Positions 32,837 to 41,793 of a DNA stretch of 64,000 nt are shown here, piece by piece; the first letter of the stretch is position 1, and each line of letters begins with the position of its first letter. Below the pieces are notes generated by a model. It was not told the DNA's origin, made no database searches, and worked only from the letters and a program-made list of their open reading frames with translations. Source of the stretch: Bacteroides intestinalis DSM 17393 (GTDB lineage Bacteria; Bacteroidota; Bacteroidia; Bacteroidales; Bacteroidaceae); NCBI RefSeq assembly GCF_000172175.1, contig NZ_ABJL02000001.1:186001-250000 (forward strand), read 5' to 3'. The translations under genes and the position numbers were made by a program.

Positions 32837-34120
32837 TTATTTTTGTTTTTTGAAGGTAACCAGCTCTTTCAAGCTAACTGTTTTATTATTAACCAAAGGG
32901 TGTGCCCAGAAGCCGATAAACGTAATGTATCCCATGAAAATCAGAATAAGCAACATGCCTGTTCGCAACGAAGTGGCGTCGGATACCAAGCTGACGAGCA
33001 GCGGGCCACCTGCACCTCCTACTATTCCGGAACAAAGGATGCCTGCAAAAGAACCGTGATTCTGGGTTACTGTATTCAGGGCAAGTGAAAACACTATGGA
33101 GTACATCATGGAGATACAAAAGCCTATTGCAGGAAAAGCCCACACCGCTATTTCTGCGGAACCGAATAATGCAATTAACAGCAAACTCATGGAAAGTATG
33201 CCCGATATTTGCAGCAAACGCTTACTGTCTATCAACTTCAGCAGGAACATGCCAAACAAACATCCGACAGTCATTGAACCCCAGAAATAACTGATACTTT
33301 GTGCACCCACGGTCTTCGGATCAATGCCATGATACTGCTCCAGAAAAGTACTCATAAAAATAGAAACTCCCTGCTCCGTACTGACATAACAAAAGATTCC
33401 TAGGAAGAAAAGCCATACGTATCTTTGACGGAACAATTTCTTGTAGGAAGCCGAAGAACCGCTGCGTTCATCATCTTTCAGTTCAATGTGCGGGAAGTGG
33501 ACCAACGAAACAATGAGCAGCATAATCAGCAATAACACTGTGAATACCCAATAAAGGGAAACCCAGGGAAGAGTGACCGGAGTGATGTCCGCCAAAATAT
33601 CAAGCAGGAAATTCTTTCCCGGCTGATAGACTCCCGGTGCCAGCGCATGTATTAACCAAGTATAAGCCAAAGGACTGATAAACGATGCTACTCCAAACAC
33701 AAACTGTGCCAATTCGGCTATGAATGCGTAGTTCTCTTCTCCACCGACAACACGCTGCAAAGGGTTAATTACGGTCTGCAACATGGCCATTCCCAAGCCG
33801 ATAATAAAGGAAGACACCAGTAATATCGAATAAAACGAGAAACATGCAAACAAGACGGTTCCGATAAATGGCATAAGGAAACCGGTAAACAGCACCAGCT
33901 TTTCTCCATATTTATCTATCAATATGCCTGCCGGTATCGACATGATGGCATAAGCTAGGAAGAAGGAAGTCGGGATAAATCCCGCCATTGCCAGATCCTT
34001 CAGCTCAAAGTTATGGATAATGTCAGGAATTAACGGTCCGAGAATGTTTGTAATGAAGGAAATGGTAAACCAGAACATCATTATCAATGCCAGCATACCC
34101 CATTTCTTGTTATTTTTCAT
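32837..34120 (-). CDS. MFS transporter, probable sugar importer
   Basis: A 427-residue major facilitator protein with twelve predicted helices. The loop between TM2 and TM3 holds PAGILIDKYGEKL, the MFS motif A variant. It lies between the ROK kinase and the lyase, so importing the monosaccharide or unsaturated uronate left after periplasmic digestion is the likely job. It resembles the FucP/NanT-like sugar side of the superfamily more than drug pumps, but the substrate is inference. Confidence 0.85.
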   Translation of the reverse strand: MKNNKKWGMLALIMMFWFTISFITNILGPLIPDIIHNFELKDLAMAGFIPTSFFLAYAIMSIPAGILIDKYGEKLVLFTGFLMPFIGTVLFACFSFYSILLVSSFIIGLGMAMLQTVINPLQRVVGGEENYAFIAELAQFVFGVASFISPLAYTWLIHALAPGVYQPGKNFLLDILADITPVTLPWVSLYWVFTVLLLIMLLIVSLVHFPHIELKDDERSGSSASYKKLFRQRYVWLFFLGIFCYVSTEQGVSIFMSTFLEQYHGIDPKTVGAQSISYFWGSMTVGCLFGMFLLKLIDSKRLLQISGILSMSLLLIALFGSAEIAVWAFPAIGFCISMMYSIVFSLALNTVTQNHGSFAGILCSGIVGGAGGPLLVSLVSDATSLRTGMLLILIFMGYITFIGFWAHPLVNNKTVSLKELVTFKKQK

Positions 34121-34134
34121 AATAATTCGTTTGT

Positions 34135-35064
34135 TTATAGAATTAGTGATGCTGCACCTATAAGACCGGCTTTATTGCCCAATCCGGCAGCCACAATCTT
34201 GGTATTCAGGGCACAGTCTGCTATTACGTGCTTTTTGACTACCGCCCTTATTTTCTCTAAATAGAAACTGCCAGATTCTGCAACACCTCCTCCTATCACA
34301 ATCCGTTGGGGACTGAAGATATTGACGAAGCCGGCAATTCCTCTTCCCAAATGGTAAAAGTGCTCGTTCATGCACTCGACAGCCAGCGGGAAATCTTCAT
34401 GATAGAGGCGAACAATCAATTCCCCGTTTATCTCCGTATCAAAACTCAAATTTTGCTCTTTTGCCAATATGCTAAAACGTCTTGTTAAGGCGGAAGTCGA
34501 AGCATAATGCTCCAAGCAACCGACCGCCCCGCAGGCACAATGCTCGCCGTTGGCAATCAACGGTACATGCCCCAACTCCGTACCCCGGTTAGCATATCCA
34601 TTGAACAACTTGCCATCAATAATGACAGCTCCGCCGATACCGGTTCCCACAGTCAGAAACACCACATGGGTACAACCTCTTCCTGCACCGTATTTCGTTT
34701 CTCCCAGTCCCATCAGGTTGGCATCATTTCCAACAACTACCGGTAGACTCATCTGTTTCTCCATAAGGGAGGCTACATCTATATTTTCCCAGCCGATAAT
34801 ATTTTCCGCACCTCCCAGTACGATACGGTTTGTTTCATCTACAATTCCCGGCGTGCCAAGTCCTATGCCCAGTACGGTCCAGTTCAGTTTTGCAGCTTCA
34901 TCTTTCAGTAAGGTGGCAGCCTTTATCAACTGTTCCATCACTTTTGCAGCCGAAACAGAAGCAAAAGAGGGTAATTTTCCCTCAAAGAAAGAATTACCCG
35001 CTTTATCTACCAAAGCATATTTTATAGATGTGCCACCTAAATCAATGCCAATTGCGTATCTCAT
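34135..35064 (-). CDS. ROK-family sugar kinase
   Basis: A 309-residue cytoplasmic kinase. The N-terminal phosphate loop is IGIDLGGTSIKYALV. The catalytic Asp is in VGNDANLMGLGE, and the ROK zinc site CACGAVGCLEHY (about 171-182) is intact. ROK kinases act on glucose, glucosamine, N-acetylglucosamine or N-acetylmannosamine. Within a heparin locus an amino-sugar kinase acting on GlcN or GlcNAc is the best guess. It has no DNA-binding domain, so it is an enzyme rather than a ROK repressor. It lies 14 bases upstream of the MFS gene. Confidence 0.9.
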   Translation of the reverse strand: MRYAIGIDLGGTSIKYALVDKAGNSFFEGKLPSFASVSAAKVMEQLIKAATLLKDEAAKLNWTVLGIGLGTPGIVDETNRIVLGGAENIIGWENIDVASLMEKQMSLPVVVGNDANLMGLGETKYGAGRGCTHVVFLTVGTGIGGAVIIDGKLFNGYANRGTELGHVPLIANGEHCACGAVGCLEHYASTSALTRRFSILAKEQNLSFDTEINGELIVRLYHEDFPLAVECMNEHFYHLGRGIAGFVNIFSPQRIVIGGGVAESGSFYLEKIRAVVKKHVIADCALNTKIVAAGLGNKAGLIGAASLIL

Positions 35065-35090
35065 AATTTATTACATCAAATAAGGAAACA

Positions 35091-36719
35091 TTATGTTCTT
35101 TCCACCCATATAGGAGAGCTCCATGCCCATTGCTGGTCACGCTGGCGAACTCTGATATAGTAATAGTCCGTATCTCTTTCGGGTTCAGTGTCTTCCATAT
35201 AATGTTCAACCATAAAGCAACTTTCCGGCATTGCGCGGTTGAATAGAATAGCTTCACTAAGCCATCCGATCATGAAATGGGAGCGGGAACCTTCCAGAAG
35301 TTCGCCCAGTGAATGTTCAAACTTCTTGCCGTTGAACTCTGCCGTAATCATACCGTCTTTAGGCATAGTGACATCCAGAATGACGGCCTGCATGGCGGGA
35401 GTGGTGGTGTTCGGATTCTTGGAGCTGTACATATCCAACTCCGTATCCTTGTCCGTAACAGACACAATACGGTTGATCTTTGTTTCAAACTCGGGTTCTC
35501 CCGGTTGCGGAGAGGTGAAGGCAGCGCCACGGAAGCAAGGTTCCACAGCATTGATAGTTCCTTTGCTGATAGATAGCTTTCCTTGCCAGTGTACGTACTG
35601 CTCTTCACGATTCCATCCAAATTCAATCTTTACCTTACAACGTACCATGTTTCCTTCCGGCATTTCGGGCAATAACGGACCACTTAAACGGGCTATGCAT
35701 CTTCGATTCTTGACAATGTCTATATAATCGATGCAACTGCCGCCTTCCACATTCAAATAAATACGGCGACTGTTACCCCGTACCACGTCGCCCGGAAAAG
35801 CGTCGTTCAGACGAAAATCTATATTGATCTTATCACCGGTAGCGCAACAAACGTGACGGTTCTTCATGGCATCCCAAATCTTATCACGGGTCAATGACTC
35901 TGCCAGTATGCCTATACGCCCATCACCATAACTGCCCGGATATCCGGCGTGCTGGTCCGTAGAGCCCATAATACCGAATTTCTTACCTTGCTCCAATCCA
36001 CATTGAATTGTACCTTCCCATTGGCGAGGCCCCATATCATGCAGATAATTATAATCGCCCTGATCGCTCTCTGCCAATCCATGGCGGGAATACATCTCTA
36101 CGAACGGAGTCTGGTCTCCTTCCGTAAAGAAGTTCCAGTTATATCCGCGGTAGCCCGTCTGGTAACCCATGTGATGTGGAGTTATAAATACTTTATGTCC
36201 GCGGGCTTTTTGTTTCCAGTCTTCAATGGAGGTACATTCCACCAACGGTGCATCCAAGTCATAATTCAGGGCTACATGGTCGCCATGTTCCATGCTATGT
36301 GCCTCATAACCTACAAAGGCTAGAAATTCCCCTTCCTTATTGTACTCATTGGTCATGGCCACGTATTTCTCATAACCTCCCTCGCGCAAGCGCTTGAAAG
36401 CACCGGTATGATAATCAATCACCCACTTCAGGCGAGGATCATCTGCTCCGGGAATGTCAGGCCACATGGCATGTGGGGTGACAGATACAAAATCCAATTG
36501 TTCCTTGGCGGCTTCGAACGCAGAACGCATGTCGCCATGGCCGTAGGTTATGTTACAGTGGTTATGTAGATCTCCCCAGAAATATTTCAGATTACTGGCA
36601 GAGGGCATAATTTTCTTTCCTGCAACAGTTCCCTGCTGACATGCAGATAATAAACTGCCGGAAGCTGCCAATCCGATAAGGGACCAGCCTGTATTTTTTA
36701 AAAAATTTCTTCTATTCAT
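35091..36719 (-). CDS. DUF3604 (PHP-like) metallohydrolase, unknown substrate
   Basis: A 542-residue protein with a Tat-type, lipobox-containing signal (NRRNFLKN ... LLSAC, Cys27), so probably exported folded and lipid-anchored. DUF3604 has a PHP-like metal site: DLHNHCNITYGHGD at 50-63, FVSVTPHAMWP, FITPHHMGYQ and GSTDQHAGYPG are consistent His/Asp ligand motifs. The C-terminal part is beta-rich. The family has no well-established reaction. Its place inside the operon, 15 bases after the sulfatase gene, suggests action on a glycosaminoglycan fragment or linker, which is inference only. Confidence 0.85.
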   Translation of the reverse strand: MNRRNFLKNTGWSLIGLAASGSLLSACQQGTVAGKKIMPSASNLKYFWGDLHNHCNITYGHGDMRSAFEAAKEQLDFVSVTPHAMWPDIPGADDPRLKWVIDYHTGAFKRLREGGYEKYVAMTNEYNKEGEFLAFVGYEAHSMEHGDHVALNYDLDAPLVECTSIEDWKQKARGHKVFITPHHMGYQTGYRGYNWNFFTEGDQTPFVEMYSRHGLAESDQGDYNYLHDMGPRQWEGTIQCGLEQGKKFGIMGSTDQHAGYPGSYGDGRIGILAESLTRDKIWDAMKNRHVCCATGDKINIDFRLNDAFPGDVVRGNSRRIYLNVEGGSCIDYIDIVKNRRCIARLSGPLLPEMPEGNMVRCKVKIEFGWNREEQYVHWQGKLSISKGTINAVEPCFRGAAFTSPQPGEPEFETKINRIVSVTDKDTELDMYSSKNPNTTTPAMQAVILDVTMPKDGMITAEFNGKKFEHSLGELLEGSRSHFMIGWLSEAILFNRAMPESCFMVEHYMEDTEPERDTDYYYIRVRQRDQQWAWSSPIWVERT

Positions 36720-36734
36720 GGTATTTTTTATAGA

Positions 36735-38345
36735 TTATCTGTTTTTCATTAATCGTCTGTCGCCTTTGAACAGCTCATTTACTTTTTCATCTGGATCATC
36801 ATCCTTATACTGCTTTTGGGTTTCTTTCAGTAGTGACATCAGTTCTGTCCGTTTGTCGGCATACTCCGATTTGTTAAATACATTATTTAATTCATTCGGA
36901 TCATTCTTCAAATCGTACATTTCCCACTCGTCCACATCGTTATAGAAGTGAATCAATTTAAAATCAGCAGTACGAATGCCATAATGTCTTTTTACTGAAT
37001 GCTCTGCTGGATACTCATAATAGTGGTAATAGGCAGCTTTTCTCCAGTCTGTCGGAGTTTTCCCTTCATTATCCAGAATAGGTTTGAGAGACTGTCCCTG
37101 AATATCCGCCGGTATATCTACCCCGGCAAAATCCAGCAATGTGGGAGCAAAATCCACATTCATGGCAATGGCACTTGATACACTGCCTGCCTTGATTGTT
37201 TTCGGATAGCGGATGATTAGTGGCATACGTTGGCATTCTTCATACATAAAGCGTTTGTCAAACCAGCCATGTTCGCCCAAAAAGAAACCTTGATCCGAAG
37301 TATAGATAATGATTGTATTGTCCAGTTCACCGGTTTTCTCCAAATAGCTGATCAGTCTCCCTATATTCTCGTCCACGGCTACGATAGTTGCCAGATAATC
37401 GCGCATATATTGCTGGTATTTCCAGCTGATCAGTTCTTTTCCCTTTAAATTACCATTACGATATTCTGAAATACGTTGTGCATATGCCGAGTCCCACTTA
37501 TCCTGTACATCAGTCGGCATACGCTTGTAGACCTGATAGAGGCGATTCGTTGTATCCTTTAGCATTTCTTCACGGGTCAGCAGTTTCAGATCCCAGTCAT
37601 TGGTCAATGTGTGTTCAATGGACATATCTTGTTCCCTGGCAGCAGAGCCTCTACCTTCGTATGTATCGAAAAGTGTGGCGGGTTCGGGGAATACGGTATT
37701 GTTAAACATCCCCAAGTGGCGGGGAGCGGGCATCCAGTTACGGTGTGGGGCTTTCTGATGATACATCATACAGAAAGGCTTGCTCTTATCTCTATGTTCC
37801 AGATATTCGATAGCCTTGTCTGTGATAATGTCAGTAGTATATCCCTGCTCTACAATCTGCTTTCCATTCTCGTTGAAGTCTGGATTATAATAGTCCCCTT
37901 GTTCATGTTGTCCGGTCAGGATACACCAATAGTCAAACCCCTGAGGCTCGGTAATCAAATGCCATTTGCCGACAATTGAAGTTTGGTAACCGGCAGCTTG
38001 TAACAATTTGGGAAAAGTCTGTTGGTTGCCATCGAAAGTGCTGGCATTGTCTGTGAATCCGTTGATGTGGCTGAATTTGCCCGTCAAGATACAAGCTCTT
38101 GACGGACCGGATAAAGCATTGACCGCATAACAATTATCCATACGAACACCTTCACTGGCAATCCGATCCATATTGGGAGTCTGAAGGAGACGTCCACCGT
38201 AACATGACATGGCTTGCGTTGTATGGTCGTCTGTCATCATAAAGATAATGTTCGGACGTTTTACCTCCTCTTTGGTCTTATTGGAGCTGCAAGCGGAGAC
38301 TCCGATGGCAGTGAGAGGCAACAATAAATATGATAAGCGATTCAT
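36735..38345 (-). CDS. Serine-type sulfatase lipoprotein
   Basis: A 536-residue family S1 sulfatase. The frame is open to 38396, but that overlaps the upstream lyase gene. The ATG at 38345 gives a clean lipoprotein signal (LPLTAIGVSAC, Cys19) and a 13-base gap, so it is chosen. The active site is NALSGPSRACILTG with Ser79 as formylglycine precursor. Metal ligands are in IIFMMTDDH and YTSDQGFFLGEHGWFDKR. The FFLGEHGWFDKR segment and C-terminal YDLKNDPNELNN are usual for sulfatases acting on sulfated sugars. Position specificity is unknown. It needs an anaerobic maturase encoded elsewhere. Confidence 0.92.
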   Translation of the reverse strand: MNRLSYLLLPLTAIGVSACSSNKTKEEVKRPNIIFMMTDDHTTQAMSCYGGRLLQTPNMDRIASEGVRMDNCYAVNALSGPSRACILTGKFSHINGFTDNASTFDGNQQTFPKLLQAAGYQTSIVGKWHLITEPQGFDYWCILTGQHEQGDYYNPDFNENGKQIVEQGYTTDIITDKAIEYLEHRDKSKPFCMMYHQKAPHRNWMPAPRHLGMFNNTVFPEPATLFDTYEGRGSAAREQDMSIEHTLTNDWDLKLLTREEMLKDTTNRLYQVYKRMPTDVQDKWDSAYAQRISEYRNGNLKGKELISWKYQQYMRDYLATIVAVDENIGRLISYLEKTGELDNTIIIYTSDQGFFLGEHGWFDKRFMYEECQRMPLIIRYPKTIKAGSVSSAIAMNVDFAPTLLDFAGVDIPADIQGQSLKPILDNEGKTPTDWRKAAYYHYYEYPAEHSVKRHYGIRTADFKLIHFYNDVDEWEMYDLKNDPNELNNVFNKSEYADKRTELMSLLKETQKQYKDDDPDEKVNELFKGDRRLMKNR

Positions 38346-38358
38346 AATAAAAGTCTTC

Positions 38359-40356
38359 TTATAGTTTATACTCCAATTGACGTTTCTTTCCATCAACAGA
38401 TATTTCTATTTTCACTCCATTCTCATCAAACTTCTTATTCAGGAATTTAGCCTTGAATGCAGGAAAAGAAGCTGCATTTTTCGAAGGATAGATAATGGTG
38501 ATGTAACGTACAGCTTCCGAATCCTTTTTGTCCACATCAAAGGAAACCGAAGTACGGGGTACACGTACGCGATAAGCAGTGGAACGCCATCCCTCCTTTT
38601 CTCTCATCGAAGCTTTCTTTTCGGCAAAACATTGTAACTTCATATTGCTTGACCCGTCGTAAGCGGTGGTCAGAATATGACTTTTATCGTCTACATTTAC
38701 AGTGCCTTCACATAAATGATAGTTAAGATTCACTGTTCCTTTTGCATCTCCCACAGCCTCATCGACAATGACAAAATAAGATTGGTCTACAAAGAAGACA
38801 GAACGTCTGTGCTTTAAGCCTTCATAATGAGGGTTCTCTGTTACTAGGATTTGTTCATTACCTTCGGGGTTCCAAAGCTTAGTAACAGATTGTGTGGTCT
38901 GTAAGTTTTTCTCATCCAGTGTCAGGGTATTATGAGAACTTGTCCGACGGAACCAGTTGCGAAGTTTCATCACTTCATCGTCACCGGCATAGACGTATGA
39001 GCCGCTATCCGGAAAGAGATTTCGGCCATTGAACCAGAGCTCAAAAGTTCCGTTATCCGGTTGACAGTGCCACTCACCTTTGGGACCGGCCTTTACCACC
39101 ATTACAGTAGCATCTTGTTTCCAGCCGTTTCTGAAAGTAAAGAAGCCGGAAGTCAGGGCTCCATGAGAAAGATTGGGTAGGGGAGAACCTTCACGACCTT
39201 CAGTAGCATAATAACGGATCCAGTCGCAATCCGGAAACAGTTTGAGCCATTCCTGATAATTGCGGATTTCTGCTGGGCGGTCTCCTAATTTTGCATCACT
39301 GAAACAAGGATTACTGTAATCTGGGAAACAGATATTAGCGTAGAACTCAATCATATTTTTAACTGTATTCACGTATTCAGCAGGAAACTCCTGACGGAAA
39401 CCATTGACGTCTGCCATACGTAGGGCCTTGCAAAAAATATTGATTGCCGCTAAATGATAATGGGGGTCCAGTTCATATTGGCCACCATCCGGATAAACTT
39501 GTTTTTTTATTTCACGGTTTAAAATGTTTATTCCACTTTCTCTCCATCCGGCTGCCTCTTTAAACTCGGGGAAAAATGCACCTGCATATACCATACGTTG
39601 TGCTTCGAACAACAGGTGGTTGCCTTGATCTGAGTAATTACCCAGAATGTGTAGTGCATGCCGGTGATAATTAATCAGGAATTCAGTCAGGAATTCCGGG
39701 GTGAAAGCCTTTGAGGGAATAAATAACAAAAATTGCAGAGTTTGATCCTGTAAACGGTTACTCACCTCCAAAGGACGCCATGCAAAACGTACATTTTCAG
39801 CATTCCCTTTTACTTCACCTGCACTGACAAGTTCGTATTCTTCTTTTTCTACGGTGGTCAGAGGATTCTTCTTAATCCAGTCCATATATTGATATGCCCA
39901 TTCCTTGGCATATTTCTCATCCCCTGAGATTCTATATGCTTTTCCCATTGGGGTGAACCATTTGTGACGGTGTAACTGCCAGCGCAACTCATTGTCTTGT
40001 ATCGGCCAATATTGCCAGTTGATATCTTTGCCATAATTATAGGAAGGCTGATATCCTTTGTGTACAAAAAATGTATGTTCCAAGGCATCATCAGCCCATT
40101 TTTGTTCTTCCTTGGATATTTTGATATTCTTCATATCGATATCGGGATGCCCTATACCGGTACGCTGGCGGTAATAATCCAATAAAGCTTGGGCTGCTTC
40201 GTCCCATTGTTGTTGAGCACATGCAGCTTTTACTTTTTCCAATCCCGGATAATCCAGATTCAGTAAATCAAAAGTTTCCTTTCGCAACTGCTGTGCTTCT
40301 GCACATAGGGAAACCAGTAGAAAAGTGAAACTAAGTATATAGTTTGTTATTTTCAT
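38359..40356 (-). CDS. hepC: Heparin-sulfate lyase, PL12 (heparinase III)
   Basis: A 665-residue secreted lyase (signal peptide 1-21, AEAQQ) cutting heparan sulfate by beta-elimination, mainly in low-sulfated regions. It closely resembles, as I recall the sequence, the B. thetaiotaomicron PL12 enzyme BT4657 along its whole length: LLNLDYPGLEKVKA, WADDALEHTFFVHKGYQPSY, WPIQDNELRWQLHRHKWFTP. An (alpha/alpha) toroid (about 25-390) is followed by a beta-sandwich. Asn246 (QGNHLLFEAQRM) and Tyr300 (DPHYHLAAINIF) lie 54 residues apart, as the family's catalytic Asn/Tyr pair does. It identifies the locus as heparin/heparan sulfate directed. Confidence 0.95.
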   Translation of the reverse strand: MKITNYILSFTFLLVSLCAEAQQLRKETFDLLNLDYPGLEKVKAACAQQQWDEAAQALLDYYRQRTGIGHPDIDMKNIKISKEEQKWADDALEHTFFVHKGYQPSYNYGKDINWQYWPIQDNELRWQLHRHKWFTPMGKAYRISGDEKYAKEWAYQYMDWIKKNPLTTVEKEEYELVSAGEVKGNAENVRFAWRPLEVSNRLQDQTLQFLLFIPSKAFTPEFLTEFLINYHRHALHILGNYSDQGNHLLFEAQRMVYAGAFFPEFKEAAGWRESGINILNREIKKQVYPDGGQYELDPHYHLAAINIFCKALRMADVNGFRQEFPAEYVNTVKNMIEFYANICFPDYSNPCFSDAKLGDRPAEIRNYQEWLKLFPDCDWIRYYATEGREGSPLPNLSHGALTSGFFTFRNGWKQDATVMVVKAGPKGEWHCQPDNGTFELWFNGRNLFPDSGSYVYAGDDEVMKLRNWFRRTSSHNTLTLDEKNLQTTQSVTKLWNPEGNEQILVTENPHYEGLKHRRSVFFVDQSYFVIVDEAVGDAKGTVNLNYHLCEGTVNVDDKSHILTTAYDGSSNMKLQCFAEKKASMREKEGWRSTAYRVRVPRTSVSFDVDKKDSEAVRYITIIYPSKNAASFPAFKAKFLNKKFDENGVKIEISVDGKKRQLEYKL

Positions 40357-40372
40357 GGTATATTAAATTCAT

Positions 40373-41662
40373 TTAAAGCGATTTATAATCAAGTCCTTTT
40401 ACCTGCATATATCGGGCTAAAGCTTCCAGATAATAATAATCGGCATAATTGATAGGTGTGTCAATTTCAGACCCATTAGGCAGTGAACCTGTAGAGTGCA
40501 TCAGGATAAATCCCTGGTTAGTGCCGATCTTTGCCAGGTAAGCATCGGAAGAGAGAGACTTGAGTAGTTTCTCTGCATAATCAAAATAGACTTGTCCATC
40601 CTCTACAAGAGTACTGAGTTCTATCAAGGCAGAAGCTGTGACAGAAGCGGCGGATGCATCACGAGGTGTCTCCGGTGTATCCGGGGCATCATAGTCCCAC
40701 AAAGGAATCGCATCGTCAGTCTTTACACGTGTCATGATTAATGCTGCAATATCTTTGGCTTGCTGCAAGAAAGCCGCATCTTTTGACTCGCGATAGCAGG
40801 ATGTATATCCATATATTCCCCAGGCTTGTCCGCGTGCCCATGAAGAATCATCATTTTTCCCCTGATGTGTACATTTCATTTCTACGCTGCCATCGTTATT
40901 GTAGCTTACTACGTGGTAGGATGAATGATCGTTTCTGAAGTGGTTCTTCAATGTTGTTTCAGCATGTTTCAATGCGATTTCTTTATATTTGGGATCATTG
41001 GTAAGATGATTGACATAAAATAATAGATCCAGATTCATCATATTATCAATAATCACAGGGAAGTTCCACTTTCCGAAATCCCAGGAACGAATACAACCTA
41101 TGTTCGAATCAAAACGGCCGCATAAATTATCAGCAGTTTGCACCAGTATCTGACGGATACTGTCAGCAGGGGCTAGACGATATGCATTACCATAACTGCA
41201 ATTCATCATGAAGCCTATGTCGTGTGTACCTTTATAATCTTTCACCGGATGTAGATAATTCGTAAATTTTGCAGCACTCTTTTTCAAGTCTTCAATGCCG
41301 GTCAGTTGATACGCGTACCACAAGTTTCCGGGGAAAAAACCACTTGTCCAATCATAGATGGAACTGCAATATCTGCGGCTTCCCAGAGCATCTTTCACAG
41401 GCTTTACCCGTAAGGAGTCTTTGAAAGTTGCAGGATCTCTTTGTAATTGACTACAGAGAAAATCCATATCGTATCCCGTCCAGATGGAGCGGGGTAACAG
41501 GACTGAATCCCCTACATCGGCCACTGTTTTTTCCAGTTGTTGCACAGAAGTATCTATTGCATTTTTCAACCAGCCATAATTTTCCTTAGGTTGACTGGAT
41601 GAACAGCTGGAGAATCCTTGTAGTGTAACAACTGCGTAACAAAATAATAAAAATTTCTTCAT
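40373..41662 (-). CDS. GH88 unsaturated glucuronyl hydrolase
   Basis: A 429-residue lipoprotein (QGFSSC, Cys20) of glycoside hydrolase family 88, hydrolysing the unsaturated uronic acid that lyases leave at the non-reducing end, through vinyl ether hydration. The (alpha/alpha)6 barrel carries YDWTSGFFPGNLWYA (Asp104) and THDIGFMMNCSYG (Asp148), the latter matching the conserved catalytic Asp region. RGQAWGIYGY is the other family signature. It lies between SusD and the PL12 lyase, as in known heparin loci (BT4658-like). Confidence 0.93.
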   Translation of the reverse strand: MKKFLLFCYAVVTLQGFSSCSSSQPKENYGWLKNAIDTSVQQLEKTVADVGDSVLLPRSIWTGYDMDFLCSQLQRDPATFKDSLRVKPVKDALGSRRYCSSIYDWTSGFFPGNLWYAYQLTGIEDLKKSAAKFTNYLHPVKDYKGTHDIGFMMNCSYGNAYRLAPADSIRQILVQTADNLCGRFDSNIGCIRSWDFGKWNFPVIIDNMMNLDLLFYVNHLTNDPKYKEIALKHAETTLKNHFRNDHSSYHVVSYNNDGSVEMKCTHQGKNDDSSWARGQAWGIYGYTSCYRESKDAAFLQQAKDIAALIMTRVKTDDAIPLWDYDAPDTPETPRDASAASVTASALIELSTLVEDGQVYFDYAEKLLKSLSSDAYLAKIGTNQGFILMHSTGSLPNGSEIDTPINYADYYYLEALARYMQVKGLDYKSL

Positions 41663-41717
41663 AAATAATGTATATTCTATAGGTTATATCTGCTCAAATT
41701 ATCGTTCTTGTGTACAA

Positions 41718-41765
41718 GGATGGAGAAAGTATAAACATAATTACAGTTCCTCCATTTCTCCATCC
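41718..41765 (-). promoter_or_regulatory. Intra-operon stem-loop between susD and GH88
   Basis: GGATGGAGAAA (41718-41728) and TTTCTCCATCC (41755-41765) are perfect 11-base inverted arms with a 26-base loop, in the 131-base gap between susD and the enzyme genes. It may reduce read-through or stabilise the susCD mRNA, setting more binding protein than enzymes. Confidence 0.6.
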
Positions 41766-41793
41766 ATTGTCAGTTCATACTCAGGAAATGGAA

